From NCBI GenBank assembly GCA_030490835.1, contig CM059972.1, positions 94,535,137 through 94,599,136 of the forward strand: a stretch of DNA of 64,000 bases. Reading direction: 5' to 3'. Positions 21,401-34,064 of the stretch are shown here, piece by piece; the stretch's first letter is position 1; the number at the start of each line of letters is the position of its first letter. Below the pieces are notes generated by a model, which had not been told where the DNA came from, ran no database searches, and was given only the letters and a program-made list of their open reading frames with translations. Origin of the DNA: Annona cherimola (lineage: Eukaryota; Streptophyta; Magnoliopsida; Magnoliales; Annonaceae). Both the position numbers and the translations under genes were made by a program.

Positions 21401-22640
21401 ACCAACATGAAGAGGCTGAGGCTTAAAATTCCCTCCACTTTTATGTGGCATGACCATGACATCATTTTAATTGGTTTTCTTCCGTGGAACCGCTTCAGCC
21501 CCCAAAGTGTAGAACCTTCACACACCATGCTTTTGTTTGTTAAAATATTGCTCAAATTTTAGGTTCCGTTCAAAAAATATAAGATTCTTGCATGCAATTT
21601 GTATTTTCATTATCAAGATAGTTTTTCAATTTTCAATATAACGTTTTATATTTTCAATATAATTTTTTCTATTCTCAGTATATCGTGGTTACATTCTCAT
21701 CCCAGATTCCATCAAAGAATTTTGTATTGTTTAAAACGTGCCCTTAGCTAAGAGATTAACAATCTCTATTGGATAAACTCATGAAACTATTTAAAATTTC
21801 GTAGGACCTACCGCAGTATCCACCCGATCATGATTCATGAAATAAATAATTGCTAATGAATATAATGGTCATGCTGGATTTCTAAAAAGAAATTTTGGTG
21901 TGTAAATGCAAAAAAGTTTAAACGCTTCGGCCGGTCCGACTGATTTACAACTTGCACGATTACTCTTATTCATGGGAATTACTTCCCGGCAATCTGTACC
22001 ATCGAAAGTCTTTTACGGTAGCTGTCTCATTTTACCCGGTTTGATAAATAAATAAAAATGCTATTATTACATTTAAAATTATTTATTTAACTAGTAAGCC
22101 AAGTCTCATCCATAGCGAATATTTATGTGGTCTAATTTGATAAAAGAGATCAATATAAAATCAACGTAATATATTTATTTAATGTTGGGTTTTCATCGGA
22201 GCCTACATGGTTTAGGTGAAATTGAAAGCATATCACATATTTTCAAAAATCTATAGGTCGTATCTGTACAATAATTTGCTTGAGATTGTAGCCGTGTCAT
22301 TTCCTATTAAAGGTTCTGTTAAAAATTTAGAAAAATAACGAAAATTTTCTTGTAAATAAATAAACCTTCTTTTGCAACGGTGATATGAGTAATATTTCTA
22401 AAACAAAAATAATATTAAAAATTAATTTTCCAATATTATAATAAAATATCTTTAAAATCAAAAATTAATTTAGAAATATTTCTCACACATGGTTGCAAGT
22501 AATAGTTTTATTTGTTCATAAGGGCGTTTTCTTTATTTTCTAAAAATTTTAACATAACTCTAATGGAAGTTACAGACCTATAATCTCAAGTAAACTATGT
22601 AGTTATGTTTGCAATTTTTTAAAAACATATGACATGCTTG
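21401..22640. other. AT-rich spacer, no gene seen
   Basis: No frame or terminal repeat that I can support. Confidence 0.4.
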
Positions 22641-22850
22641 TATTTTCGCCTAACTATGTAAGTGAGAATGCAAACATTCTGTATTTAATTTGTATATTTA
22701 TCTCAAACGGGTTAATCCAACATTTATACCATCTATAATATTCTTACTCGTACAAAAAAGATAATTGACATCATGAATTATTATAATATTCTAATATATT
22801 TGTGAATGAATATAGGTAATTCTCATAATCACATGTAATTTTTAAGGAGT
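22640..22850. mobile_element. Remnant of the CTTCTAT MULE-like MITE family
   Basis: Contains TATACCATCTATAATATTC and a TTCTAATATATTTGTGAATG block, matching the middle of the element at 24785-25294. No ends. Confidence 0.4.
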
Positions 22851-23986
22851 AATGCATCCCAAATTTTGGTTAAAATGATTTTTGGCAGCAAAATAGAATA
22901 AACAATTTTCAACAATATGATTTTAAATTTAATTATCAAAATATGTCAAAATTGAGAGCAACAATTAAGACTTCAATGATGGTATTGTTAATAGAAGTAT
23001 TTATTACTTTCTTATAAGAAATATTTCTCTATTATTTAATTATTCATAATATTTAAATATATTTTCAAATAAATAAACCTTCTTTTGTATAACTATTTTA
23101 TTTTTTAATTATTTTTCCATAACTTTTTATATAATTACCTTATCTATTTTTTGACAACTAATTAACCAATTTATTCCATACACCCTTACATCACTTTTAT
23201 TTTAAAAAGAAAAAACAACTTGGAAAAGGTTGATAACAAATGGAATGACCGATTTGAATGACTCATGGATGCAAACTTCATGAGCAGTGGGGATTGCAAG
23301 TTGGCTTGATGCAGGACATGCGTACCTGTCGCGCGCCAAAATTCAAAAAGATGACATGCTTTTCCGGCCTCAATGTTGTATTTTTCTCCCCGTTCAAAAA
23401 TCGGTTACACTTTGCACCTTTCTTTTTTATATTTTAATCGTCCACCCTCCACCAATACGAATAAAAAAACACGAGAAAAGGCTTTAAAAAAAAATAGAAT
23501 GATTATTTGAAACAAAAGCCGGTTCGAGTGAATGTTTGACCACTCAAATGATGCGGATGGCCCCATAAGAACGTGAAACTACCCACCAACTTTATCTTTT
23601 AGAAATTAGGCAACTCAATATTTTAATTTACCAAAATCCATTTGGTTGACAGCAATTGGAAGGCCGGGAATTGAGGCAGAATCTAAATGGGGTAACCGGT
23701 GCATGAATATGGTGGTTGGGAGATTTAAGCATGCCAGTCCCAAATTAATTAAATATTAACGAAGGAGGTAATTAGGTCATTTCACGTACGTAAGCATTCT
23801 TTTCTTGGTTTTTAAGAAAAAATTATAAAGTTTTATTTGAATGAATAATTAATTCCTTCAGGACTGCCTGGAATCTTGACCTCCAAATATATAGCTTTTG
23901 CCCAGTTTTTGACTCTCATTGCGCGGGGAATGTTGTAGGTGGTGGTTTTCACACACGTGCTGGTGCGGTAATTAAGAAGTTACAAC
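22851..23986. other. AT-rich spacer, no gene seen
   Basis: Only short frames. A CACGTG lies at about 23955 within CACACACGTGCTGG. Confidence 0.4.
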
Positions 23987-24579
23987 TAGGGGTGTTAATG
24001 CTCATAGTCAACACGTTAACCCGCTCGTCTAACCCATTTATAAATGGGTTTGGGTTGAGATTTTTGAATAAATAGATTATGATCCGCCAACCCATTTAAC
24101 CATTTAATTAAATAAATGGATTACGGTTGAAATTTTATAACTTGTCAACCCGTTTAGTAACCCATTTAACCCATATAACCTGTTCAACTCGTTTAATTCG
24201 TTCAACCCATTTAACTCCCTTAACTCATTAAAGTTTTATAAATATACATACAAACCCCTTGGTTATTTTCACTCTTTGAGTCTTTCTCCAGTTACTTAAT
24301 TTTTATTTTTCTACTGCTGCCCTATTTTCATTTTTCCTACGTCGAAAACACCCTCTCGTCTCTCCCTGCGAGATCATTATCTACTAGAGTCTAGGCTTTT
24401 AGGTTATTTGCTATACAATCCGTTAACAACCCACCAACCCGTTTATTAAATGGGTTGTAAATGGGTTAAGGTTGAGATTTTTTAAATGAGTTAATAAACG
24501 GATTATGATTGATATATTTCAAATGAGTTAGGATTAGGATTAGGCTCCAACCCGTCCAACCAATCCGTTAACACCTCTA
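23987..24579. mobile_element. Non-autonomous hAT element
   Basis: Ends TAGGGGTGTTAATG and CCGTTAACACCTCTA are inverted. Flanks GTTACAAC (23979-23986) and GTTTCAAT (24580-24587) agree at 6 of 8 positions. Subterminal regions are full of AACCCATTTA and AACCCGTTTA motifs in both directions, a usual hAT pattern. No transposase frame. Same family as 34701-36202 and the remnant at 5103. Confidence 0.8.
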
Positions 24580-24658
24580 GTTTCAATGCATGAAGCGGCC
24601 TTTTGTGTGAATCATGTGTTCATTTCTAATTTCAGCGCCAAACGGATCAATATCTACT

Positions 24659-25501
24659 CTAGTTATCATCCTGTTAGTGCAGCAAACTAAAAATCCTATA
24701 TATGTTAAATTTTTTCATTTTTGATTAACTTATTAATCTAGGTATATTTAAAGTATAAATTAAGTTTTACCATTTTTTGAAATCAGTCCGCTTCTATAAA
24801 ACTTATTGTCTATGTAACCTCATTTATTTTCAAAATTCTTGATATTTGATGGAAAATCTACTCCATTCATTGTATTTAATATTATTTATAGTATTTTGGA
24901 AATCCTTTGATTTTTTAAATTTCACTGTATATGAGTCCCATTTATAAATGTGTAAAATCAAAGTAATAAAATAGTTCAATGCTAAAATATCAATTTTAAA
25001 GCAATTTTTTCAACATCTAAACCATCTAAGATATCATCACTATTATATGAATAAATGATTTTATAAAGTATTATTATATTTTAATATATGTATAAATGGA
25101 TCTAAGCATTTTTACACATGAATATATATTTGAGAGTATATACTTGAATTGGATGAAACTTGGTTTCCTAGATAAACAAATGACGTTAAATACAATGAAT
25201 GGATTAAATTTTAAATTAATCATCAATAACTTAAAATTTAAAGGGTTACATAGGATTGCTTTTATGTAACCTTGTTATATAGAAGCAAAGCCCATTTGAA
25301 ATATGTATATATTTTTTTAGATTTTTAACATAGGAATATTTTAGTCAATTTTAATAATTAAATTGGCTAAAATACTCTTCTGTTTAAAAATAAAAAATAT
25401 ATTCATAATTAAAAATAGTAAATTTTAGTTTATATATTAAAATATCTAGATTTAACAAGTTCATAAAATAATTATAAAAAAAGTTTTAGCCCAGGTTAAC
25501 A
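24659..25501. mobile_element. Foldback MITE interrupted by another MITE
   Basis: The left part (GTTATCATCCTGTTAG, then GGTATATTTAAAGTATAAAT and AAGTTTTACCATTTTT) is answered on the right by the inverted core (AATAGTAAATTTTAGTTTAT, about 25413-25432) and by GCCCAGGTTAACAAGATCAC, the terminus of the 49184 family. The element at 24785-25294 sits between the arms. Confidence 0.6.
24785..25294. mobile_element. MULE-like MITE, CTTCTAT family, best-preserved copy
   Basis: Inverted ends around CCGCTTCTATAAAAC and GTTATATAGAAGCAA. Flanks TTTGAAATC (24776-24784) and TTTGAAATA (25295-25303) agree at 8 of 9 bases; a 9-bp duplication is typical of Mutator-like elements. About 510 bp, non-coding. Remnants of the family lie near 4445, 22640, 29255, 43050, 56240 and 60310. 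Confidence 0.7.
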
Positions 25502-26290
25502 AGATCACATATGATTTTTTCAATAGTTTCTATTGACAATCAAGTATTTTTAGTCATTAAATTTTAAGATATTAGAACAAAATTTTATGTAACGCTCAGA
25601 TCCAGAAAAACGATTTTGGGCATGCGTTTTTTTAATGTGGGATTCAATTCTGCATTGTTACAAGTCTACCAGCTTTCGCCTAATTCGTCGTCAAACTACA
25701 ACTCAATTTAACTCTGGATCATTGCCTTCCCAACTGAACTCTAGGCTTTTTCCCTACATCTACTAGAGAAGGTTTGCTCTAATACTATTTGTAACGCTCA
25801 TACCAAAAAAAATATCAAGAGCCCATGGGTTATAGGTCTCACAGTGTGATATTGTCTGCTCTGGCTTGGCAGCTCAGTTGTATGATTTTAAAATATGCCA
25901 CACTATGTTTCAAGCTTAGCCCTGCTTATAAACTCTCAGAAATTTTAGTCCATTTTCGATGTAAGATTTGGTTCTAGGCTGTCACATTTTAATTGCCAAA
26001 AATCAAAATTTTTGTTGTGTTTATTTTCTACATAATTACTTACTATTTAGGTGGGTCTGATTACAATAATTAATAATCATGACAAGTTATTATATATTAT
26101 GAACATGATCATTTGCTAAAAGAAAAATCAATTTATACAGCAAATTTTTTACTGCACAAAATACAAAATTTCCTACATAGACATTCATGAAGCTAATATT
26201 TTAGTTGTCATAACCTTGCATTTGCTTCATAGATATGTGTTTGAGTGTAGCAAATAAGTTTTTATGCTATTATAACTACAATGTAGTTAC
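25502..26290. other. Spacer with two GTAACGCTCA boxes
   Basis: GTAACGCTCAGATCCAG (about 25590) and GTAACGCTCATACCA (about 25792) lie about 200 bp apart, which may mark a decayed repeat. No coding sequence. Confidence 0.3.
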
Positions 26291-26480
26291 TATATAAGAG
26301 AGCTTATAAAATCACAAACTCATTGAAATACATAATAAGTTCTCTATTTATAACAAAGAAGCGTATAAGTTTACATTAAACAAATACATGTATGATATGG
26401 TATATTATTTTCAGCGAAGAAACATGTGAACTTGAGTTGGTGTGCAAGTTAGCTTAAAATGCAATCACATCTCAACAAAT
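26290..26480. repeat. Direct repeat, left copy
   Basis: Aligns with 27105-27295: CACAAACTCA, CTCTATTTATAA, TAAGTTTAC, ATGAACTTGA-like blocks and GTGTGCAAGTTAGCTTAAAA. The pair could be decayed LTRs of a small element of about 1 kb, but no TG/CA ends or duplications were found. Confidence 0.5.
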
Positions 26481-27104
26481 CGTCACCTTAACTTGGATTC
26501 AAATAATATCTTAAATATTGAAAATATAGACACTTCACTTTTCCACTAGTTACTACTCAATATCCAAAAATCTCAATCAAGTTAACATGATGCTCAAGTT
26601 GGAGACCAAAAGAGACCTCAATAATAGACCAAAAGTTTGAACCAAATTTCAACAATATCCAAACTAGACAATAAAAGGATATTTAACCAACATATCAAAA
26701 GCCTCAACCAAGCTTTGAAAATACTTAAATTTGATAACCAAAAAAGACTTTATCAGCATACCAAAAGGATAACTTGCAGTAAGAAATGTGATTTTGTAAG
26801 TGTACATAATTCCTCTTGTTGAAAAAGCTTTTAACTTACTAGTTGCTTGCAAAACTAATTGTCATCCAGGTTTTCAACCTTGAGCTTTATTGTCATATAT
26901 TAACACTTAAGAAAACAAATTAGGCTCTAGTACTTGTTTATCATATCCTTCAATATGAAGAAAAATTATAATGAAGAGAAGAAAATCTATTACAATAATA
27001 GGCAACAAAAATAGAATTTTTTTTTAAAGAAAAACTATAAAATCCAATACACCATACAAGAAATTGTCATAAAAGACCAGACTTTACAAAGGAGTATACA
27101 AAAT

Positions 27105-27295
27105 TTTTTTACAAAATTACAAACTCACCAAGCCCCATAATAAATCCTCTATTTATAATATAGAAGGGTCTAAGTTTACGTTAAATAAATCCATGTGGGA
27201 TACGATATGATGCTTTTCATGAAAAAGGGCTACATGAACTTGACTTCAGAAATTTGAGCTAGTGTGCAAGTCACCTTAAAATCCGAGTCACATAC
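27105..27295. repeat. Direct repeat, right copy
   Basis: Partner of 26290-26480; the intervening 620 bp is non-coding. Confidence 0.5.
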
Positions 27296-28200
27296 CAAAA
27301 AATTTACTTGAGAAAATTCTGTCTTTTAATTTTTTTTAGAGATTAGTGATATTTTTTGATGTAAGAGATTAATGATATTTGGGTTGTGAAATATGCATCA
27401 TTTTCTTCTTTTTTGATTTTACGTTCGACCCGTGTAAAGCATGAGAAGCATAGAAATCTTTACAATCTTACGCTTCAATTAAGGAGCCTAATGTTTATTT
27501 TATGTACGCAAGTATGTTAAAAGATGTAGCAGTGGCTGTGTACTAGGAACAAGCCTCACCGAAACATTAAATGTTATAATCTCTTTAAACCACTCAACAA
27601 AATAGCAAAAGAATGTTGTCATACATTCTGGTGTTAATGGGCATCATTGACATGTCACCATCAACGAATCATAGCCCAACAATGCACCATCAGCAACAAA
27701 TTATTATCAATTTTTTCTTCAAAAATAAAGTTTTGCTGCAGTGAACATGTTTGTAATGCTATTAGAACACTTACTATTGTTTGCGTCGAGACAAAGTAAA
27801 AGAAACAAACTTTAAAATCATGTTAAAATATTAGCAATAAAAATTTAAATTTCTTTTAATTTTAATCTTAATTTAAAAGACAAAATAATCAGATACCCTC
27901 AGCATGCTCTCTGTAATGACGGCATGACCCTTCATACCTATTCCAATCAAGCATATCAACCTGACGCAAGAGTTCTAAAATGTGAAGGGTCAACGACACG
28001 TCTAGATAAAAGAATTAAGCTGAAAGAGACTGTGAGAGTATTTATCAGTTTATGGTAACTCACCTTGAATTCACTGAATGTGGAACAGTGGACTGCCGAT
28101 ACTTAAGCAAGGGAATTTGTCTTATATACTATCATGTCTCAAATGAGGAATACCTTTGAATATTTTAAAAGGTTGTTTACAATTGGGAATTTTCTTCTCA
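27296..28200. other. AT-rich spacer, no gene seen
   Basis: No supported frame or repeat boundary. Confidence 0.4.
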
Positions 28201-28201
28201 A

Positions 28202-28537
28202 TTATCTGTAGAGAAGAAATGCATCATCCACCTTAAAAAAATCAAATGGCCGAATGATTAGGCTTAATTTTTTTTTCTTTTTTTTCTTTTTTGATAGAAG
28301 AAGAGATGGCCCAAAAAACAGTGCATAAACTTCCAACCATAATGGATCATTTCTACCTCTCCGAGTCCAGTATTTGGTGGCAAAAACACAATCCGAATTG
28401 TCTCTAAAAACAGCACCAGTGCCACATGCATCGTCACCATCTTTAACACCAACGTCAACAGTCATCTTAAATTTTTCTGAAGTAGGCATTTTCCATTTTG
28501 GGTACTCTTGTTGGATTTGAAAAGAACTCTTTTTCAA
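28202..28537 (-). pseudogene. LINE RNase H fragment with A-rich tail
   Basis: Minus-strand frame with the start of a type-1 RNase H domain of plant non-LTR elements: WKMPTSEKFKMTVDVGV holds the first acidic residue (D of TVDVGV), GTGAVFRDNSDCVFA is the following strand, and NDPLWLEVYALFFG holds the Glu helix. The domain then stops and is followed directly by an A-rich run, read as a poly-lysine stretch (about residues 83-90), like a LINE 3' tail. The remaining catalytic Asp residues are absent. So this is an internally deleted LINE 3' end, not a working RNase H. Confidence 0.75.
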
Positions 28538-29254
28538 AGCTGTGTTGATTGATAACTGTTGATAAATGGATGAATTGTCTACTTCAGAAAAATTTGTTCT
28601 TGCAATGCTACATTTTCTAACAGAAACAAGAAGTAAAGAGAAGAGATGAGAGAGATCAGGTTTAGTAAGCTAATGGAAAATATGAGATAGATTGCTAATA
28701 TTTGCTATTGATACTATTCTTATGATTTGGGGATCATAAGGCACTTTGGTCTTGGAGCGTTGCCAAAATAAGGCTTAAATGTTTTATTAGTAAGGGTTTT
28801 GCTAACTTCTACAAAACCAAATTACAGAAATGAATTCATACAAAAATCTCTATGTTTTTTTGGTGGATGGAGGATGGATGCAACACAAAACATGGATCGC
28901 CGGGTATTTGGTTAGTCACATGTAGTGTCGGCTACATCCTTTGTATATTTTTATAAGCCTAGATATGCAATATTTTTTGCAGCATTTTTTTTATTCATAT
29001 ATATATATACAAGCCATTTGACATTACAAACCAGTATATGTGTAATCTTCACAATATGGAGGAATGGGGGAAAATTTTATACTCCCACCAATAGGGGACT
29101 AAGGATGGAACTTGCTACCACATGGGCATATGCCCACAATGCTTTCCACTTGTGCCATGGCACTAGAAGCCAAAAAACCTCTATTTTTGAGCACATCAAT
29201 CATATGAAATTTACTTAGCTCGTTGTATTTAAAGTTACTTGTTTAACTATAATA
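28538..29254. other. AT-rich spacer, no gene seen
   Basis: Only one plus-strand frame of about 97 codons (28925-29218), without a domain and ending in low-complexity sequence. A short (AT)n run at about 28997-29011. Confidence 0.35.
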
Positions 29255-29960
29255 AAAAAGTTATTTGTTTAACTAGGAAAATAAATTTCATCCAAATACA
29301 AATTTTGTATGACCTTTAGTTTATAGAAATATTAAATAAACATGATAAAATTGTTCAATTTATATATCAAATTCGAAGTGTTAATCCAGCATCTATACCA
29401 TCTTAAATATTCTTTTAAGATGCTACGATGCCAGAGGCGTCGTGGTAACTACGTTGCCCCTGGAAGTAAGTGAGTGCGGTTTGAATGATAGTGATTGCAT
29501 TGTGGCTATTTTACAAATTAGTACCCTTGTTATGAGGTTTTATAATTCTCCTTTGTTGTGAAAGTTTACAATTTTCCCTTGTGATGGGGGTTTAGAAAAA
29601 ATTTCCTTCAATGGTATAAGAGTATGCATGTGCTCCATTGTAATATCAAGCGTTATAATGTGTATAAAAATTCTTTCAAGATAAGTAAATGATTCTTGAG
29701 GTGATTATAACATTTTTTGTGTGTATTTTTAGATTTAAATGACCTCCCTTCTACCACGTCCCTCTACCAAAGATAGCTAAACTAAGGGGAGGTAGGGACT
29801 ATCATTCACATCCAAGCAAAGCATAATAAAATCATTTAATTTATATGTCAATTTTGAAGTGTTAATTTAGCAACTATACCATCTTGAATATTCTTCCAAA
29901 ATAAATAATGATTTTAGGGATGATTATAACATTTTCTTGTCTTTTTTTAGATTTAAATAT
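29255..29960. repeat. Two remnants of a MITE family and GC-poor spacer
   Basis: TGTTAATCCAGCATCTATAC (about 29377) recurs as TGTTAATTTAGCAACTATAC (about 29859), each followed by CATCTT[A/G]AATATTCTT. Both resemble the CATCTAAACCATCTAA block at 25015. CTCTACCAAAGATAG / TCTACCAAAGAAAGG segments are also repeated. Confidence 0.45.
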
Positions 29961-30077
29961 CCTCCCTTCCCCTAGTCCATCTACCAAAGAAAGGACTATC
30001 CTTCCCATTTCCTCCCCTTCCTTCCCCACGTCCATCTACAAAAGATAGGACTATCATTCCTTCCCCCACCCCAACAG

Positions 30078-30330
30078 ATACAACTGAAAATTGCTCACAA
30101 TTCTTGATTTTTTTCAATTAGGAAAGTAAGGTTGGACATTATGCATCTACTACCTTTCAACCAACTTACACATAGCATGCTTCATAAAACGTACGCATAG
30201 GATGGTCCCACAAAATACAACCTTAATGAAAACTTGCTCACAGTTCTTGATTTTTTCAATTAGGAAAGTGAGGCTGAACATTGTTCATCCATTACCTTTC
30301 AACCAATTTACACATAGCATGCTTCATAAA
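30078..30330. repeat. Tandem duplication, period about 137 bp
   Basis: ATACAAC, TTGCTCACA, TTCTTGATTTTTTCAATTAG, CTACCTTTCAACCAA and ACACATAGCATGCTTCATAA occur in the same order at 30078-30190 and 30215-30330. Confidence 0.85.
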
Positions 30331-30694
30331 TGAAAAACTTTGACATAGTATGGAATCACTTTCAATTTCTAAATCTTTAAAATTGGTTCTAAAAGCTATT
30401 CAGTCCCCTTTAAAATAAAAAACATTTCTATCCAAAATGGTTGAGCCACGTCCAAGAGGTTTTGACTTTTCGCAGCAATGAAACATTTCTTAAAGTCTCT
30501 AGGTATTCCATCGAACCCCATAACATGATTTGTCAATGAGTAGCCAGCATCAACATTCGACTTTGCTTCCCATCGTTTGGCCTATACCATCTAGAGGTAC
30601 TAGAACTAATACTGAAATCTCAATTGGAAATCAAAGAAGTTGAAGGAAATCGACAGCCCACTTGCGAATACCTATGAAAAGCAGCCTCAGCCCC

Positions 30695-30960
30695 TCATTT
30701 GGTATCTGTTGAGTGTGAGAAACTATGGTATGGCATGATAAATCGTATGACTGTCCCATTTTTAATAGATTATTTAATAATTTTTGTATCCTATTTTTCC
30801 AATTTTATTCCTACATTTAATCATTTTTCCTTACGTCTACCAAATTTATTCTAGTTTTACCCATATCTTTTCATATTAATCACATATTTTTCAAAATATT
30901 CTCTTTTGTATTCTTCACCCCATCCCAAAATCCCCCAAATTTTTACGTTAACAAACAAGC
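30695..30960. mobile_element. Diverged Tourist-like MITE (inverted)
   Basis: The reverse complement reads like the family interior (CATATTAATCACATATTTTTC; AATATTCTCTTTTGTATT) and the right end is AACAAACAAGCC. The left end is unclear. Confidence 0.4.
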
Positions 30961-30973
30961 CTTATATTTTCCT

Positions 30974-33900
30974 ATTGGTCTTGAATTTATGGCAAAATTC
31001 AAGATGAAAGAGATGAATTAGGTTCTTTAAACTTCTTTTGATAGATAAAACTTAACCACTTGTTGTTGAAAATATGTGGAAAATAAGCCAAGTCTATGTT
31101 TTGATGATTAACAAATCAATTTGAGTAAGTTTTGGTTACTAACATGTTTGTGGAAATGACTTAAGGTTATAAATTTGAAGAATATGAAGCATGACAAGTC
31201 AAGTCGATTTTCAAGTCGACTCAGGCTTCGACTTAGGCCAAGTCGATCCCCAAGTCGACTCAAGAAGTGACTTCAAGACGTCATTCCCTTCCAGAGTTGA
31301 AATCGAGAATGAGAGGTGCCGAAGTCGCATCCCAAGTCGACTCCGCTTGCGACTTGGGTGAAGTCGCAGACCAAGTCGACTCCAGTCGCGACTTGGAGGC
31401 GTCATTTCTGTCACGAGTTGAAATCGAGGAGCAGAGTTGCTGAAGTCGGAGACGAAGTCGACTCTGCATGCGACTTGGGTGAAGTCGCAGACCAAGTCGA
31501 CTCCAGTATTGACTTCAGTTGGACAGGGCAGAAACTTCAGAAGTCAAATCGGGGATTAGATCGATTTCAAGGTAGAACTTGAGTCAAGTTGAAGATCAAG
31601 TCGACTTTGATGTTCGACTTGGAACATATGAAGACTAATCCAAGTCCAAAGAAAGCAAGATGCATGAATTCTACTATTCTAATCAAAATATATTGGACTT
31701 GTTCATGAATACAAAAGATTCAAGACTCAAGGACTCAAGGTTTGCAAATCATAGAGCTAAAGGACATCAAGCTAGAATGATAACACAGTGGTCCAAAGAG
31801 ATATAAAACAACCAAACATGAAGAAACTCAAGCAAGCAAAGCATTCCAAGGATTTCAAGTTCATCAAGCAAGCTGCCGAGGTGAAGTCACACCCGAAGTC
31901 GACTCCACCTGCGACTTGGGTCAAGTCGAGGACCAAGTCGACCCAAACTGGAACTTGAAGAAGTTGTGAATAGGCGAAGTCGCACCCGAAGTCGACTCCA
32001 TCTGAGACTTGGGCGAAGTCGCACCCAAAGTCGACTCCACCTGCGACTTGGGTCGCAACGGTCGGAAAATTTTCGAACGTTGGCGCATTAAATGCGCGCC
32101 ACTTACCTCCAAACGTTCGGATTCCCTCCATAATTATAAAAGGCATTCAATATGAATGAGGAGGAGAGCTGAGAATTCATTAAGTGAGCATAACTCCCAT
32201 CTTTAAGAGCTTCAAGTGATCAAGCCAATTTTTAGAAGAAGAACCTTGCTTCAAACTGCCAAGAGCTGCTTGCTGAATCTCTAAGCCTACACTACGAGTT
32301 CTTCTCTGCGCCAAATCTGCGTCTACACAACAGTAACGTGTAGAAACTTTCTTTTGTTATTTCTTGTTGTATTGAACTTGATTTAGTTTGGGTAACTAAG
32401 ATCAAGTGTAAGCAAAGTAGTGTGTGATTGGAGTGGAACTCGTCACCTACTTGTGCTGTGGTTGTATGTGCCCCATAGAGCTAGAATCTAGAAGAAAGCG
32501 GAGGCTCTGGTTATATATGCCCCCTAGAGCTAGAATCTAGAAGAGAGTGGATACTCTAGTTGTATTCGCGGAATACATAGTGAAACCCAAGTCACAAGGG
32601 GTGTGAGCTTGGAAGAGTGGAGTAGGGAGGTTGCCCGAACCACTATAAAATCTTGTGTGTTCATTTTTGTTTTTTCTTTTTACATTATTGCTCTCATTTT
32701 GTTTCTTCATAAAGGGGACTAGATTAATCCTGGGTAAAGTTTCTATTTAAGTTGTAAATTTTTTTAAATACCCAATTCACCCCTCCCCTCTTGGGTAATT
32801 GTCATTAACTCGGGACCAACACTTGTGAGTTTAATCCCGAATGATGAGAGAGCACAAATAAAAAATAAAATATAAGCAATCAAACCACACAAGAGAAGCA
32901 ATATATAGTAGTTCAGGCAACCTTCCCTATTCAACTCTTCCAAGCACACACTCCTTGCATTTTTGGATTCGCTATTGTATATTCAATACAATTTAGAGCA
33001 TCTACTCTCTTCTAGATTCTAGCTCTACGGGAGTATACCATAACCACTTGTTGGTGAGGCCAACTCCAACCAACTAAGTTTAATCCATTGGCAAGACAAA
33101 CTCAAACCAATCAAGCAAAATCCATTAGTGAGATAAACTCAAACCAATCTCCTGTTTTGTTTCTTCTTAAATTCGGCCTCCAACAATGATCTAAGGCAAC
33201 AACTCAAAATAAAATAGACAAAAAAAAATTTACACTTTACAACGTGTAATCAATCAGCTCCGGGAGCTTCTTGTTATGCGAAGAAGATGACCTTGTAAGC
33301 TCACTTAAAGTAGTAGTACTTGAAGCTTCAATATTTATTTAAATGATCTTAACAATCTTGAATATTGGAAGGTATAAGCTCATCTTGTGTTTCCAACTTC
33401 TCTTCATGTTTATGTTTCAATAATATTTATAAATGAGAAGAAGATTAGCCATTGGAGTGGTGGTTGGCATGTATATAATGCTCCAACATTTGAATTTTTA
33501 ACTGTTATAACGTAAAATCACAACTGGAGTCGATTTGGGTTATAATTTCACTTTGACTAAAACTTGTTGTCCACTTTTTGCCTTCAAAGTTGCAAATGAA
33601 GTTGACTTGGGTTAAGAATTCACCATGCCGCAAGTGAAATTGACTTGAATTGAGACTTCATTTTGCTGTCTCTTCGAAGTTGCAAGCGAAGTCGACTTGA
33701 TTTGAGACTTCACATATGACTGAGCTAGTTAGTAGAAATATGCAATCCTTGAGTCGACCTGGCTATCGACTTTACCTAAGTCACAGTCTCAGTCGACTTG
33801 GTCTGTAACTTGAATGTCTGCATTTTGAAACTTTGCTCCTTTCATTTTTATACATATTATTGGAGACATAATATCTAAATATACTTATACATATTCATTA

Positions 33901-33990
33901 GTTCTCTTTTAGTGATATTTCAATAGTTTTTTAATCATCAAAATCAAATTAATCTTTCTTAGAGTAAGCGTATGATCTACACCTCCAACA
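30974..33990 (-). repeat. AGTCGACT-family LTR, interrupted by a solo LTR
   Basis: On the minus strand it starts TGTTGGAGGTGTAGATCAT at 33990 and runs to about 30974 (GACCAATA). Between 32826 and 31059 it is interrupted by the solo LTR at 31064-32821. Landmarks shared in order with that LTR: the GTCGACTT-rich part (33520-33830), AGAGCTAGAATCTAGAAGAG, TTGGAAGAGTTGAATAGGG, GGGATTAAACTCACAAG and a degenerate AATTCA...CTTG...GACCAA end. No flanking duplication was found, so it may be a truncated element end. Confidence 0.65.
31064..32821 (+). mobile_element. Solo LTR, AGTCGACT family (copia-like)
   Basis: 1758 bp beginning TGTTGAAAATATGTGG and ending CGGGACCAACA, flanked by an exact CTTGT duplication (31059-31063 and 32822-32826). 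No internal region is attached, so it arose by recombination between LTRs. The first 1 kb carries about ten copies of the palindrome AGTCGACT, mostly as CAAGTCGACTCC. The 3' part has the CCAATTCACCCCTCCCCTC phrase, which I associate with Ty1/copia LTR ends. Several frames are open across the repeats but are artefacts. Confidence 0.85.
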
Positions 33991-34064
33991 AATGGTCATG
34001 AAGAGCATGAAAGAATACAAAAGTGTGTAGATAAATGCAATAAAAGATGTGTAGCTAGCTCATT

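Noticed and set aside
28925..29218. 97-codon plus-strand frame
   Set aside because: It runs through a microsatellite and repeat-like sequence and has no domain.
31205..32146. Possible CRISPR-like or protein repeat array (AAGTCGAC)
   Set aside because: Plant DNA, irregular spacing, variable repeats and a location inside a solo LTR with target duplication; the frames across it are artefacts of the repeats.
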